The translations under genes were made by a program, and so were the position numbers. The notes below the pieces were generated by a model. It did not search any database. It saw only the letters and a program-made list of their open reading frames with translations, and was not told the DNA's origin. This document shows, piece after piece, positions 24,274 through 33,539 of a DNA stretch of 64,000 bases (the first letter of the stretch is position 1; each line of letters opens with the position of its first letter). This stretch comes from Maridesulfovibrio sp. (GTDB lineage: Bacteria > Desulfobacterota > Desulfovibrionia > Desulfovibrionales > Desulfovibrionaceae), in contig NZ_OY763930.1 in NCBI RefSeq assembly GCF_963667685.1, forward strand, positions 1,470,501-1,534,500, read 5' to 3'.

Positions 24274-25151
24274 TTTTTTATTTCTCCGCTACGGGGATCA
24301 ATCTGCCCGTAGTTGACGGGGGTGGCCCCCAGTTCTTTAAATATGTCCAACCAGTCTTTGTGCAGCAGGGATTCTGATTCTTCTTTCCACTGCGTTTCTA
24401 CCCGCATGGGACCAAATTCAGAGGGCAACGGTCCATCAGCATATTCCGGGAGACCGGGATGGCAGACGATTTCAACTATTTCAGGTCGATATGTTTCGAC
24501 GTACTTCTTAAAGAGATGCGGGTCCAGATTTTCCTTCTGGTCACCTATACCCCAGACACATTCAGCTGTGCGCGGCTCTTCGCCGGGAAAGCTTGCACTA
24601 AGGCATATTTGTAAAAAACGGGTGCGTAACATGCCTTTATCAAAACGATTCATCGGCGTGTGCTCGAACGGGCGGCGTATCCATTTTATACCGTATTTGC
24701 GGGCGATTTTTTCGGCCAGACTGTATAGTCCGGGCCATGCATGAATGTGTTTTTCACTGTCAAAGTGGGTCAGGCGGACTTTGTGGTCGAGCAGGTATTC
24801 CACCTGTGCAGACCACTCCATTTCTATTTCTGAAAGTTTGATCCGTCCTGTTATATAACGAAGCAGCAATGATGTGTAGTTACCGAAAAGCAGACCGTCG
24901 TCATCGACAAGGCTGGGGATGTGGTCCGGGTTGGAAATCGGTTTGCCGCGCAGCAGGTTCAGGTGTGCACCAAGCCCCAGGCTTTCATGCTTATCCTGCA
25001 AAAGTACGGATTCGGATAAATCTGGTCCATTGGCAAGGACTGTGGACGAGGTCACGACCCCGTGTCCGTCGCCAGATAGGGCAAGTCGGTCCACAGCGCG
25101 ACGAACAGCCGGATGCAGCCCAAGGTCATCCACATTTATTACAACTAACAT
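24267..25151 (-). CDS. ChbG/YdjC/HpnK-like carbohydrate deacetylase
   Basis: A 294-residue protein of the YdjC group. Metal ligands are in VINVDDLGLHPAV (Asp-Asp) and HFDSEKHIHAWPG (His-x-His); LGAHLNLL carries a further conserved His. Known members remove the N-acetyl group from chitobiose-type sugars or, as HpnK, act on hopanoid sugars. The pairing with a polyprenyl-sugar transferase suggests deacetylation of the transferred sugar, by inference. The second ATG (25151) is preferred, as GGAGG is too close to the first. Confidence 0.82.
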   Translation of the reverse strand: MLVVINVDDLGLHPAVRRAVDRLALSGDGHGVVTSSTVLANGPDLSESVLLQDKHESLGLGAHLNLLRGKPISNPDHIPSLVDDDGLLFGNYTSLLLRYITGRIKLSEIEMEWSAQVEYLLDHKVRLTHFDSEKHIHAWPGLYSLAEKIARKYGIKWIRRPFEHTPMNRFDKGMLRTRFLQICLSASFPGEEPRTAECVWGIGDQKENLDPHLFKKYVETYRPEIVEIVCHPGLPEYADGPLPSEFGPMRVETQWKEESESLLHKDWLDIFKELGATPVNYGQIDPRSGEIKKC

Positions 25152-25231
25152 CATTCCTCCGGTTTTGAACGCCGGAAGTTTAAATGTATGTGGCGTGAAG
25201 GTAAAGTAAAATGGTGTTCGATAGCCTTAAA

Positions 25232-25450
25232 TCAGTTGAAACCGCTGATTTTGGCATGTGGCCGGATCAGGTTGACGGCGATTTCCCCTATGGCAGGGCG
25301 GTAGGTTCCGGCTCGAATCTGATCGCGGAGTTTGGAAAGTCGTTCCTGCCTTTCAGCGCAATTTTCCTCATTTGCTGAGTATTCTTGCTCTTCAGGCGAT
25401 AGTGCGCAGGACAGCAGCATGCTGTCATTATCAGTCTTGTCGAAAGTCAT
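25232..25450 (-). CDS. flgM: FlgM-like anti-sigma-28 factor
   Basis: A 72-residue acidic protein. The C-terminal part, RLSKLRDQIRAGTYRPAIGEIAVNLI, fits the FlgM core (helix, G-T-Y turn, then an A-x-x-L helix) that binds FliA. The N-terminus is divergent and rich in acidic residues. A strong GGGAGGGGAG stands before the ATG. Other flagellar genes in the window (motAB, fliN) are separate. It is short, so the call rests on that single motif. Confidence 0.68.
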   Translation of the reverse strand: MTFDKTDNDSMLLSCALSPEEQEYSANEENCAERQERLSKLRDQIRAGTYRPAIGEIAVNLIRPHAKISGFN

Positions 25451-25557
25451 CTCCCCTCCCGGAGTGGTTTTTCAACTTCTACTGGTTATGGTTTTTGTGT
25501 GTGGTTACTAATCCTATCGTCCACAACCGGGAGATATTTAGTGTTGGTTAAAAGAAA

Positions 25558-25596
25558 AGAGCGATTTCATAACTATATGAAATCGCTCTTTTTATT
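25558..25596 (-). terminator. Terminator downstream of the M16C peptidase gene
   Basis: AGAGCGATTTCATA pairs with TATGAAATCGCTCT around a short loop, with T-rich flanks on both strands. It lies past the repeat that follows the peptidase stop. A similar hairpin stands at 35726-35762. Confidence 0.8.
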
Positions 25597-25636
25597 GATC
25601 TATGAGATTAATTTAAAACAGATAACGGTTCAAAAC

Positions 25637-25713
25637 TATTAAAAGTTTTTGAAGAGTCCAGAGAAACTTTTTTCAAAAAGTTTCTTTGGCACCCGGAGGG
25701 CCGCCGGAGGCAT
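25637..25713 (-). repeat. Dispersed intergenic repeat, copy A (after the M16C peptidase gene)
   Basis: On the minus strand it starts ATGCCTCCGGCGGCC right after the stop codon. It runs through a hairpin AAGAAACTTTTTGAAAAAAG and ends near TCAAAAACTTTTAATAG. The order of modules is the same as in the copies at 44828 and 41400, so it belongs to one family. Confidence 0.75.
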
Positions 25714-25714
25714 T

Positions 25715-28600
25715 TTACAAGATATCCACGAGATCCAGATCAAGACCTGATTCTTCCATGGCTTTTTTGCTGCCGAGGACAACGACATCGCCGTTATCAG
25801 CTACGGACTGCGCTGCCTGAGCAAAGTTACGGAAATCCTGCTCACTGCAACCGAGCACCTGTTCGCGAATAGATTGCCTGAAGGTTGCGTCTTCGCCACT
25901 CAAATGACGCACCATGGAGGTATAGCCCTTGGCATCAGGCAGCATATAGCTGTCGATTTCTCCGATACCGCCAAGTACCGCTTTTTCCAGCTCGTCATTG
26001 TTCACTTCGATTTTGTTCAGGTAATCTGCAACTCCATCGTAGGTCTTAAGTGTGCGGGTCAGGTTGGGGTCACGGTATGACACAAAGCTCAGACTTCCGG
26101 AAGAGCGGTCGAACATGGAAAATGAACCATAGGCTCCACCCTGCACGCGGACTTTATCCCAGAGGTACCCGGTACGCAGATAGCGGCTGATGACGTGGGC
26201 GGCTCCGGAAAATTCGTAACCGTGTTCGTAAACATTTGCGCCCTTGGCAACATAGTTTACCTGCGCGGGGATACACAACCCCTCGGCCTTGGAAAAGGCC
26301 TGCCTGTTACGTGTTGCGGAAGCTTTGCAGCCTGTGGGCAGTTTAGCGACCATATCGGCGATGGAATTTTCCACGGAGGCAAAGTTTTTGGCGTCCAGAG
26401 TTACGTTGGTCAGAAGGTTGGCTTGATTCAGGATGGTGGATCTGATTGTTTCAAGGTCGGCAACCACTGAATCAAAATCACTTTCAACCCGTCCGGCCAG
26501 CTCGCGCAGGAATTCAAGACCGGAAATGCCGTTCATGAGTTCATTGATGTAGCCTGCTTCGTTGAAACGGGCTTTCATACGGGTTGCGGCCATGATGTGA
26601 CCGGAAGGAACAAGAGCCTGTTCCATACGGGCTTTGGATTCCAGAACCAGTTGGCGAATGCGTTCTTTGTTGTCCAGTGAGGCTTCCCGGAGCAATTCTC
26701 CCATGATAGAGCAAAGGTCGGAGCTGCGCTCGGCTGTGGCCTTACCCCGTAGTATGAAGCGAGTGTAGCTCTCGTCAACGCCATGCTTGGAATTGACGAG
26801 AGAAGAGGGTGAAATTCCACCAGTTTTGGCGGCCATGCGTCTTGTCATAGTCACGAAATCTGTGGATTTTGTTCCTGTCTGAACCAATGCACGGCCGAAA
26901 AGGGGCAGGTAGGGGATCAACCTGTCTTCCAGTCCCGCAAAATCAAAGGCCAGATCAAGGTAAACGATGCCGTTGGTGTCAAGATCGTGATAAAGCATTT
27001 CGTCTTTAACTTCGCAGACGATTTCTTTGCCTTCCTTATCTAAATCGGAAACCTTAAGGCGGGGGATGGTTGCCAGCGCTTCAGGGTCATCATGAGCTTC
27101 CTGCTCCTTCTGCAACTCTTCCGCTTTAACAACCACAGCCTTGTATTCAGCGTCATCCATGCTTGCACGCGCAGCGGCAAGTCTTGCTTTTTCCCTTTCC
27201 TCGCGCTCTGGGCCGACCTTGCTGTCCGGCAGGAGCAACACGGTGGAGCGGTAATTGTTGTTCAGGAAAATTTCCTCAATAAGGGGTTCGAAAATCTTCT
27301 CGCCTTTTTCAATGCGTGCCTTAAGATCAGCAAGAGGCTGCTCATAACGCACATATTCAAGCGGATGCTCGTCATATAACCATGAGGTCATGGCGGTGAT
27401 CATCACTGAAAGACCGCGAGGGTATGATCCGGTATTGTTCTCTCGCAGCTGGAACTCAATGGTGTTGAGGGCAGCATCAATATCTTCGCTGGCAATGCCT
27501 GTTGCGGCAAGTTCTTTGAGGGTTGAGAAAACCAGTTCTTCGACCCTGGAAGCGTCTTCAGCTTCAATTCCTTTGAGTCCGGTGGAAAAGTAGAGCTGAC
27601 GCAGTTCATTTTCCAGTCCTACACCTGCCATATCTTCACCAAGCCCTGAATCATTTAGTGCCTTGCGTAGGGGGGAAGAGGGGAGACCAATGAGAATCTC
27701 TTCCAGAACGCTCAGCTCAAGGTCGGACATGGAATCTCGATTACGGTCGATGCCGAAGTTTACTGTGAACATTGCTTTCTGGTTGCCGTCGTCGGATGCT
27801 GCATATTTTTTTTCAACCGCGACAGGGGAATCGAATGGGGCCTGAATACCTATTTCGGATTTGGGGTCGATTTTATCAAACTGTGAAAAATATTCATCGA
27901 GCATAACCAGACGGTGCTCAGGATCATCATCACCGTAGAAAAATGCGTAGGCATTGGACGGGTGGTAGTATTTACTATGAAAATCCATGAATTCGTCAAA
28001 GGTCAGCTCGGGGATCACTTCGGGGTCACCGCCTGAATCAAGACCGTAGGTAATGTCCGGGAACAATGAATGTTGGGTGGCCTCGTAGAGCAGACTGTCC
28101 GGGGAAGAGTAAGCTCCTTTCATTTCATTAAAAACAACACCTTTGTAGCTTAATGTTCCGTCCTCTTCAGGAACGTAATGCCAGCCTTCCTGCATGAGGG
28201 TGTTCGGTGTCAGGTTGGGGAAGAATACCGCATCAAGGTAAACCCCCACAAGGTTGCGGAAGTCCTGCTCGTTGGGACTGGCTACCGGATAGACTGTCTT
28301 ATCCGGGTAGGTCATAGCATTAAGAAAAGTCTGCAAAGAGCATTTCAGCAGTTCTACGAAAGGTTCTTTTACCGGATATTTCTTTGACCCGCATAGTACG
28401 GAATGCTCAAGGATGTGCGGCAACCCTGTGCTGTTCTCCGGAGGAGTGCGGAAGCTGATGCCGAATGTTTTATTTTCGTCATTATTGATTACGGATAGGA
28501 CCCGTCCGCCCGTTTTTTCATGTTCATAAATAACGGCTTCGCCGTTAAGCTCGCTGAGATGTTCACGTGATATTTCTTTAAAGCCGTGCATATTGGTCAT
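25715..28600 (-). CDS. M16C metallopeptidase (PreP/insulinase-like)
   Basis: A large 961-residue zinc peptidase of the pitrilysin family, subfamily M16C. The inverted zinc motif HILEH (in GLPHILEHSVLCGS, about residues 48-52) supplies two His and the catalytic Glu, with the third ligand expected in NEMKGAYSSP. Four homologous domains with a central hinge helix enclose the substrate chamber. Members degrade peptides of up to about 65 residues, such as transit peptides. No signal peptide is seen, so it acts in the cytosol. GGAGAT precedes the ATG. Length fits the family (about 950-1000). Confidence 0.93.
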   Translation of the reverse strand: MTNMHGFKEISREHLSELNGEAVIYEHEKTGGRVLSVINNDENKTFGISFRTPPENSTGLPHILEHSVLCGSKKYPVKEPFVELLKCSLQTFLNAMTYPDKTVYPVASPNEQDFRNLVGVYLDAVFFPNLTPNTLMQEGWHYVPEEDGTLSYKGVVFNEMKGAYSSPDSLLYEATQHSLFPDITYGLDSGGDPEVIPELTFDEFMDFHSKYYHPSNAYAFFYGDDDPEHRLVMLDEYFSQFDKIDPKSEIGIQAPFDSPVAVEKKYAASDDGNQKAMFTVNFGIDRNRDSMSDLELSVLEEILIGLPSSPLRKALNDSGLGEDMAGVGLENELRQLYFSTGLKGIEAEDASRVEELVFSTLKELAATGIASEDIDAALNTIEFQLRENNTGSYPRGLSVMITAMTSWLYDEHPLEYVRYEQPLADLKARIEKGEKIFEPLIEEIFLNNNYRSTVLLLPDSKVGPEREEREKARLAAARASMDDAEYKAVVVKAEELQKEQEAHDDPEALATIPRLKVSDLDKEGKEIVCEVKDEMLYHDLDTNGIVYLDLAFDFAGLEDRLIPYLPLFGRALVQTGTKSTDFVTMTRRMAAKTGGISPSSLVNSKHGVDESYTRFILRGKATAERSSDLCSIMGELLREASLDNKERIRQLVLESKARMEQALVPSGHIMAATRMKARFNEAGYINELMNGISGLEFLRELAGRVESDFDSVVADLETIRSTILNQANLLTNVTLDAKNFASVENSIADMVAKLPTGCKASATRNRQAFSKAEGLCIPAQVNYVAKGANVYEHGYEFSGAAHVISRYLRTGYLWDKVRVQGGAYGSFSMFDRSSGSLSFVSYRDPNLTRTLKTYDGVADYLNKIEVNNDELEKAVLGGIGEIDSYMLPDAKGYTSMVRHLSGEDATFRQSIREQVLGCSEQDFRNFAQAAQSVADNGDVVVLGSKKAMEESGLDLDLVDIL

Positions 28601-28741
28601 TTATATCTCCATAGGGTTGATGATCACCTGAAATTACCGAAAATATTTTTTCATGGCAATGAACTAAACACTATTTTAGCTCTGTCCAGTTTACGTAAAA
28701 TCAGCCTGTTAGAAGTTTATTAGTAAAAATTACGATTATTG

Positions 28742-28770
28742 TTGACAGATGAAAAAGATTTTCATAGGCT
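28742..28770 (+). promoter_or_regulatory. Sigma-70-type promoter of the peroxiredoxin gene
   Basis: TTGACA (28742-28747) is followed after 17 bases by TAGGCT (28765-28770), 74 bases before the start codon. No clear PerR or OxyR box was found. Confidence 0.6.
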
Positions 28771-28843
28771 GCTTTCAACAGACAGGAAAAAAATGATATC
28801 AATATACAGATTCAGAAATTTAATTTTCTAAGGAGATACAAAA

Positions 28844-29476
28844 ATGAGTTGCACTGAAGTTTATGAAGAAGTTCTTTCTACAGCATCAATTGGTGAAAAC
28901 GTACCCGATTTCGTAATGGAAGCTTACGACCCGGAAGATTGCGGGTTTACCGAAGTTAACTTCGAGGAAGTACGTAAGGCAGGAAAGTGGCTGGTTCTTT
29001 TTTTCTACCCGGCTGACTTTACCTTTGTCTGCCCGACAGAGCTTGCAGACCTCGCAGAAAAACATGCTGAACTGGAAAAACTCGGTTGTGAAGTGGTATC
29101 CGTTTCCACAGATACCAAATTTACCCATCTGGCATGGAAAAACGATGAAAGACTGCTCCAGAATGTGAAGTTCAAAATGGCGGCAGATACAACAGGTGAA
29201 GTTTCCGACTTCTTTGGTGTATATGATCACAACACCGGTCTGGCTCTGCGCGGAACATTTGTCATCAACCCCGACGGTGTCCTGGTTTCCTCTGAAGTCA
29301 ACTTCTACAACGTAGGGCGTAATGCAGCGGAATTGTTGCGCAAGGTTGAAGCCAACGTTTATCTTAAGGATCACCCGGAAGAGGCCTGCCCTGCACGCTG
29401 GACTCCCGGTGAAAAAACCCTGACCCCCAGTGAAAAGCTGGTTGGTAAGGTTTATGAAGAGCTTAATGGAGAATAA
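28844..29476 (+). CDS. Typical 2-Cys peroxiredoxin (AhpC/Prx family)
   Basis: A 210-residue thiol peroxidase that reduces hydrogen peroxide and alkyl hydroperoxides in the cytosol. The peroxidatic Cys lies in FYPADFTFVCPTE and the resolving Cys in EEACPARW near the C-terminus. The conserved Arg lies in ALRGTFVINPDG. AAGGAG stands well before the ATG. It is likely a single-gene unit with its own promoter and terminator, and probably serves oxygen tolerance in an anaerobe. No AhpF is adjacent. Confidence 0.95.
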   Translation: MSCTEVYEEVLSTASIGENVPDFVMEAYDPEDCGFTEVNFEEVRKAGKWLVLFFYPADFTFVCPTELADLAEKHAELEKLGCEVVSVSTDTKFTHLAWKNDERLLQNVKFKMAADTTGEVSDFFGVYDHNTGLALRGTFVINPDGVLVSSEVNFYNVGRNAAELLRKVEANVYLKDHPEEACPARWTPGEKTLTPSEKLVGKVYEELNGE

Positions 29477-29562
29477 TCTCCTTTAAATAGCGGTTAACCA
29501 ATTACAGTCTACCCCAGGTTAACACTAAACAGCCATTATACCTCGTCTCCTCTAAACGACGC

Positions 29563-29604
29563 AGTACGCCCGGAATCCCCCATGTTCCGGGCGTACTTAT
29601 TTTT
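29563..29604 (+). terminator. Terminator of the peroxiredoxin gene
   Basis: AGTACGCCCGGAA pairs perfectly with TTCCGGGCGTACT around a nine-base loop, followed by TATTTTT. It lies 87 bases past the stop. Confidence 0.85.
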
Positions 29605-29677
29605 GCTTTGACCGGATCATGCTTGGCGTTTATCCTTAAACACTGGATGGAATTTTTCGATAAACTTTGAGGTAATC

Positions 29678-30466
29678 ATGATCTGGGACGGCTTTGACGC
29701 TGAAAAATTTGACGCGTGGTTCAAAACTCCTGCCGGGAAATTTGCCCTTGAGCAGGAGGTCGGGCTTATGGATTACCTTCTTTCCAGCTGGCCCCGGCGT
29801 AAAAGAAAGCTGCTTGAAGTGGGCTGCGGGACAGGGCTTTTTTTGGACCATTTATATCGTTGCGGCTTTGATGTCAGCGGAGTTGATCATTCCCCGGTTA
29901 TGCTCGACGCAGCTCATAAGCGGCTGGGCAATCGGGCGTCACTCTATCTCTGTAACGGTGAGCACCTGCCGTTTTTGGATAATGAATTCGATTTTACAGT
30001 GCTTTGGACTGTGCTGGAATTCTGTTCCGAACCTGAAGAAATGCTGCGTGAGGCCGTGCGGGTTTCCGCAGGTGGTATCCTGATCGGTTTTCTCAACCGG
30101 CATTCCATTTATTTTTTTACCCACGGCAGGATGTGGCCATGGGCGTCCAGTTCAACTTTGCGTAATGCGTATTGGTTTTCACCTTCGGAAATGCGCCGCG
30201 CTGTTAAAAAGGCGAGCGGCTATAGTCCTGCTGCTACCCGTTCAGTTTTACCAGGTCCCATGTGGACATGGCAGGAGAGGCCGCCTTTTAAACAGCTGAA
30301 CGGCTTAATTTATCCACCGTATTTTGGAGCATTTACCGGCAGCCGTATCGATTTCACCAACCGCAGACCTATGAATCCGCTGCATGCCTGGAAACAGATT
30401 CCCTCGGCTGTTACGTCAGCTAAAAGAAAAACCCTAAAACCGGAGTGTTTCCGGGATTCAAAGTAA
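29678..30466 (+). CDS. Class I SAM-dependent methyltransferase
   Basis: A 262-residue enzyme with a Rossmann-type methyltransferase core. Motif I is LLEVGCGTGLFLDHL (near residues 44-58), the acidic adenosine contact lies in VSGVDHSPVML, and motif IV is in FDFTVLWTVLEF. It resembles the type 11/UbiE-like group. The C-terminal ~80 residues are basic. The substrate is unknown. GAGGTAATC precedes the ATG. The glycine-zipper lipoprotein gene starts 19 bases after it. Confidence 0.85.
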   Translation: MIWDGFDAEKFDAWFKTPAGKFALEQEVGLMDYLLSSWPRRKRKLLEVGCGTGLFLDHLYRCGFDVSGVDHSPVMLDAAHKRLGNRASLYLCNGEHLPFLDNEFDFTVLWTVLEFCSEPEEMLREAVRVSAGGILIGFLNRHSIYFFTHGRMWPWASSSTLRNAYWFSPSEMRRAVKKASGYSPAATRSVLPGPMWTWQERPPFKQLNGLIYPPYFGAFTGSRIDFTNRRPMNPLHAWKQIPSAVTSAKRKTLKPECFRDSK

Positions 30467-30485
30467 ACACCCAAGGAGGTTCAAG

Positions 30486-30917
30486 ATGAAAAAAATAGTT
30501 CCGTTTCTGATTGTCTGCTTTTTGTTTGTTGCTTCAGGTTGTGCGAATAAAGCACAGTCCGGCGCCGGGATCGGTGCGTTGGCCGGGGCTACCATCGGTG
30601 CACTGACCTTCAACAACAAGGTGTCTGGAGCCGCTATCGGTGCGGGTATCGGTGCCCTCATGGGTTATGTCGTCGGTAATGAATGGGACAAGTACGATGA
30701 GCAACAGGTAGCTCAAACATTGGAAAAGAATCCTTCCGGGCAGGCAGCAACCTGGACTAACCCAGATACCGGAAAATCCTATAGTGCAACCCCCTCTCCA
30801 GCATATATAAATCAGAATAAGATTTGTCGTGATGTGGTTATCACCGAAGATGGCGGAGATAAGATTATGGCCAATGCCTGCCGTGGAGATGATGGTGTCT
30901 GGCGCCTTAGGCAGTAG
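30486..30917 (+). CDS. Glycine-zipper outer-membrane lipoprotein (SlyB/17-kDa antigen-like)
   Basis: A 143-residue lipoprotein. The signal ends at VASGC (Cys about residue 19). Two GxxxG-type hydrophobic segments, GAGIGALAGATIGAL and AAIGAGIGALMGYVVG, form the glycine zipper. A small polar domain with two cysteines (ICRD, ANACRG) follows. Family members sit in the outer membrane and stabilise it, but their exact role varies. AAGGAGG precedes the ATG and a strong terminator follows. Confidence 0.85.
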   Translation: MKKIVPFLIVCFLFVASGCANKAQSGAGIGALAGATIGALTFNNKVSGAAIGAGIGALMGYVVGNEWDKYDEQQVAQTLEKNPSGQAATWTNPDTGKSYSATPSPAYINQNKICRDVVITEDGGDKIMANACRGDDGVWRLRQ

Positions 30918-31243
30918 ATAGTTTTTTTGATGTTTGCATTAAAAAACGCGGCCTCAGTATGAGGCCGCGTTTTTTATTAATAATGGAAGTTCTAAGAAAC
31001 CATTCCGCCATTGAGCGCACTTAACATAAAAATATTACTTGGATAATTGTTCGTCAGGAAAGATAGGAATGAAGAACTGATTTGCGATTTAGAAAGTGAG
31101 TACTAATTATAATATCTAGAATAGGTTGCACTCAGCTTAAATGGAAGCTAAAGGAAGTGCTTGCTCCTAGTTGGAAAGAAGACCGCTACCTGGGGAAGTG
31201 GAAGAATGGCAGCGGCCCTCTTTTCAGCGGAAAATCCCACCAA
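30918..31243. other. Intergenic stretch between convergent genes
   Basis: Apart from the terminator at 30941-30975 I see no gene, RNA or repeat in these 326 bases. The gap is AT-rich in its middle part and separates the lipoprotein gene from the 3' end of the glycerate kinase gene. Confidence 0.5.
30941..30978. terminator. Strong terminator after the glycine-zipper lipoprotein gene
   Basis: AAAAAACGCGGCCTC pairs perfectly with GAGGCCGCGTTTTTT around a five-base loop. The run of A and T allows action on both strands. Confidence 0.92.
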
Positions 31244-32617
31244 TTACTTAACGATTAGCAATTGGACGTCGCAAACGTTAGTATTGGTGGGGCCTGTTTT
31301 GAACAAGGCTCCTACCGTTTGAAGGAAGTGGTAGGAGTCATTGTTTTTTAAATATTCGGCAATGGAGAGTCCCATTTCGCGGGATTTTTCCAGTACAGCC
31401 CGGTCAGCGAATCCTCCGGCCGCGTCAGTGGGGCCATCGTTGCCGTCCGTTGATGCGGCGAGAAAGTGGATGGATTCGCCGTTCTGCTCATCCTGTCCCA
31501 GCCGCATGAGAAATTGCAGGGCCATTTCCTGATTACGGCCGCCCTTGCCGTCTCCTTTCAGAGTTACCACTGTTTCACCGCCTACGATTATACAGGCCGG
31601 TTTCTTTTCCAGCAGTTCCCAGTCTCGCTCATCTTGCGCCACAGCCCAGAGCATGTCTGCGGCATTAGCAGCCTCTCCCTGTAGACGGGAAGTCAGCATC
31701 GTAACATTGTATCCCAGTTCTTCGGCTTTGTCGCGCGCACCGAGCAGTGCTATGCGGTTTGTACCGATAAGGATATTGTTCGCACGTATTTCGCAAAATT
31801 CGTCTTTCTTCAGAGTTTCTAGTATCTTATTTGCATTGCCCAGCTCCAGAACACGGACAACATGGGCTGGAATTTTCTCACGCAGATCGTAATTGTCGAT
31901 AATGGATATGGCGTCGCAATACGTGGACCGGTCAAAGCTGGTCAGGCCGGAAGCAATAGTATCAAGGTTGTCTCCGACGACATCGGAAAGAATGAAGTTC
32001 AGGCTTCGGGCCGGTCGCAGACAGCGTAGCAGCCGCCCCCCCTTGAGTGAGGAAAGATGTTTGCGGATGCAGTTTATTTCGCTGATATCAGCACCGCAGG
32101 CCAGCAGAGCTTTGGTGGTATTTTGCTTGTCCTCAAGGGTTACTTCAATTTTTTCTCCGTCAACTTCGGCAAGCATAGGGCTGGAGAGCAGGGCGGACCC
32201 CCCTCCGGAAATAAGGTTGATTACCAGTGTCTTGTCCGTAGTAGAGCAGGCCAACTCTTCTATTTCACGCGCAGCACGTACACTGTTATCGTCAGGAACA
32301 GGATGGGCGGCCTCAATGGTCCTGATGTATTTGAGCTTTTCAGTGTGCCCGTATTTTACAGATATCAAACCTGATTCGATGCGTGATCCCAAAATTTCTT
32401 CGATTGCTAGAGCCATTTTAGCTGTGGCTTTCCCGGCACCGATAACGACAATTCTTTCGAATTCCTGAAGATCAACAATGACATCACCTTCCTCCATAGA
32501 CACAGTCAGGATGTCTCCATCAACTGCAACCCTGTTGGTGATAATTTTGTATGGATCAACGCGGTCCAGTGCTTCGGCGAAAATCTGCCGGAGATGTTCC
32601 TGTTCGCTGGTCATCAT
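31244..32617 (-). CDS. gckA: Glycerate 2-kinase (GckA/MOFRL family)
   Basis: A 457-residue kinase that phosphorylates glycerate to 2-phosphoglycerate in glycerate or serine-cycle use. The N-terminal DUF4147 domain shows VVIGAGKATAKMALAI and LISGGGSALLSSP. The C-terminal MOFRL domain shows GGETVVTLKGDGKGGRNQE, where the acid/Lys residues bind ATP-Mg. The start is the ATG at 32617 with GGAG nine bases upstream, not the ATG at 32683. The gene for a GntR/FCD regulator precedes it in the same direction, 123 bases away, and probably controls it. Confidence 0.92.
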   Translation of the reverse strand: MMTSEQEHLRQIFAEALDRVDPYKIITNRVAVDGDILTVSMEEGDVIVDLQEFERIVVIGAGKATAKMALAIEEILGSRIESGLISVKYGHTEKLKYIRTIEAAHPVPDDNSVRAAREIEELACSTTDKTLVINLISGGGSALLSSPMLAEVDGEKIEVTLEDKQNTTKALLACGADISEINCIRKHLSSLKGGRLLRCLRPARSLNFILSDVVGDNLDTIASGLTSFDRSTYCDAISIIDNYDLREKIPAHVVRVLELGNANKILETLKKDEFCEIRANNILIGTNRIALLGARDKAEELGYNVTMLTSRLQGEAANAADMLWAVAQDERDWELLEKKPACIIVGGETVVTLKGDGKGGRNQEMALQFLMRLGQDEQNGESIHFLAASTDGNDGPTDAAGGFADRAVLEKSREMGLSIAEYLKNNDSYHFLQTVGALFKTGPTNTNVCDVQLLIVK

Positions 32618-32679
32618 AATGTTGTTCTCCAGATTCATATGTCGAAAAGGCAATGCGTGTCCCCGCCTCATAAAAACAA

Positions 32680-32696
32680 CCATACCGCATGTATGG
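32680..32696. promoter_or_regulatory. Inverted repeat upstream of the glycerate kinase gene
   Basis: CCATAC and GTATGG are separated by five bases, 63 bases before the kinase start. It may be a regulator site, but its sequence differs from the dyad before the regulator gene. Confidence 0.3.
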
Positions 32697-32740
32697 ATGC
32701 CACACCTTCCGGCAGAGAATGCCCGCTAAGCGCGCATTGC

Positions 32741-33454
32741 CTATTTATTCAAACCGGCATCACCCAATGCTTTCAGGGCCTCACTCAAATGGGAGGTCAT
32801 GAGCCTGGCGGCCAGTTCGCCATCCTTGTTCTTGATCGCGGCCAGAATTTCTTCATGTTCTTTCAGGCTCTTGCTGGGCTGCCCCGGAATTTTAAGGGGG
32901 GCCTTCCATCCTTCGATCATTGATTTGTACAGAGCATCCATAATGGAGGAGAGGACCTTGTTCCCGGTTGCCTTGCCGATGAGCCGGTGGAATTCGGCAT
33001 CGACCATAATTGCGCGGGGCAAGTCTTCTTCTTCGACGGTTTTTCTGAATTCTTCGTGGGTCTTTAAAAGTTCCTCGAAGTCCTCGTCGGAAATCCGCTC
33101 GGACGCCATGCGTGCTGTGCTTGGTTCCAGCAGGGACCGCACTTCGAAAAAATGGCGCAGTGCTTCGTAATTGTCAGTCAGCCATGTGGAAAGAGGGCTG
33201 AAAATGTCCCCTTCGTAGCTTTTTACAAAAGCTCCGATACCAGGCTGGGTTTCAATAAACCCCTTAATTTCGAGGATTCTCAGTGCTTCACGAATAGACC
33301 CGCGACCAACCTGTAACTCTTTCATGAGCTGGCGTTCGGAAGGAAGCGGTTCTCCTTCAACAAAAGTCTTGTTCTGAATCAGTTCTTCCAATTGCTTGGC
33401 TGCTGTTTCAGAAACCCTGACCTTCTTGATGGGCTTAAACATTTTTGCGCACAT
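32741..33454 (-). CDS. GntR-family regulator, FadR/FCD subfamily
   Basis: A 237-residue DNA-binding protein. The winged-helix domain (about 10-75) shows LPSERQLMKELQVGRGSIREALRILE in the usual place. The all-helical FCD domain (about 95-225) shows the Asp and three His metal/effector residues (MVDAEFHRLI, TSHLSEAL). FCD regulators commonly bind organic acids. Its place before the glycerate kinase gene suggests glycerate or a related acid as the effector. The start is uncertain: ATG at 33454 or 33442, neither with a clear ribosome site. Confidence 0.88.
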   Translation of the reverse strand: MCAKMFKPIKKVRVSETAAKQLEELIQNKTFVEGEPLPSERQLMKELQVGRGSIREALRILEIKGFIETQPGIGAFVKSYEGDIFSPLSTWLTDNYEALRHFFEVRSLLEPSTARMASERISDEDFEELLKTHEEFRKTVEEEDLPRAIMVDAEFHRLIGKATGNKVLSSIMDALYKSMIEGWKAPLKIPGQPSKSLKEHEEILAAIKNKDGELAARLMTSHLSEALKALGDAGLNK

Positions 33455-33526
33455 ATAATAATTTTAGGATCTTAACTCTAGGCCAATCCTGAATACCTCT
33501 GTTTTGGTCTGACATCTTACTATCTG

Positions 33527-33539
33527 CTGGTCCTACCAG
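33527..33539. promoter_or_regulatory. FadR-type operator before the GntR/FCD regulator gene
   Basis: CTGGT-CCT-ACCAG is a perfect 5-3-5 dyad about 75 bases upstream of the regulator start. It matches the TGGTnnnACCA form known for FCD regulators such as FadR, PdhR and LldR. Autoregulation is the simplest reading. Confidence 0.6.

Noticed and set aside
31150..31170. Near match between AAGGAAGTGCTTGCTCC here and a 17-mer at 57101
   Set aside because: Sixteen of 17 bases agree, but a rough count shows that several such matches are expected by chance in 64 kb, and no shared structure surrounds them.
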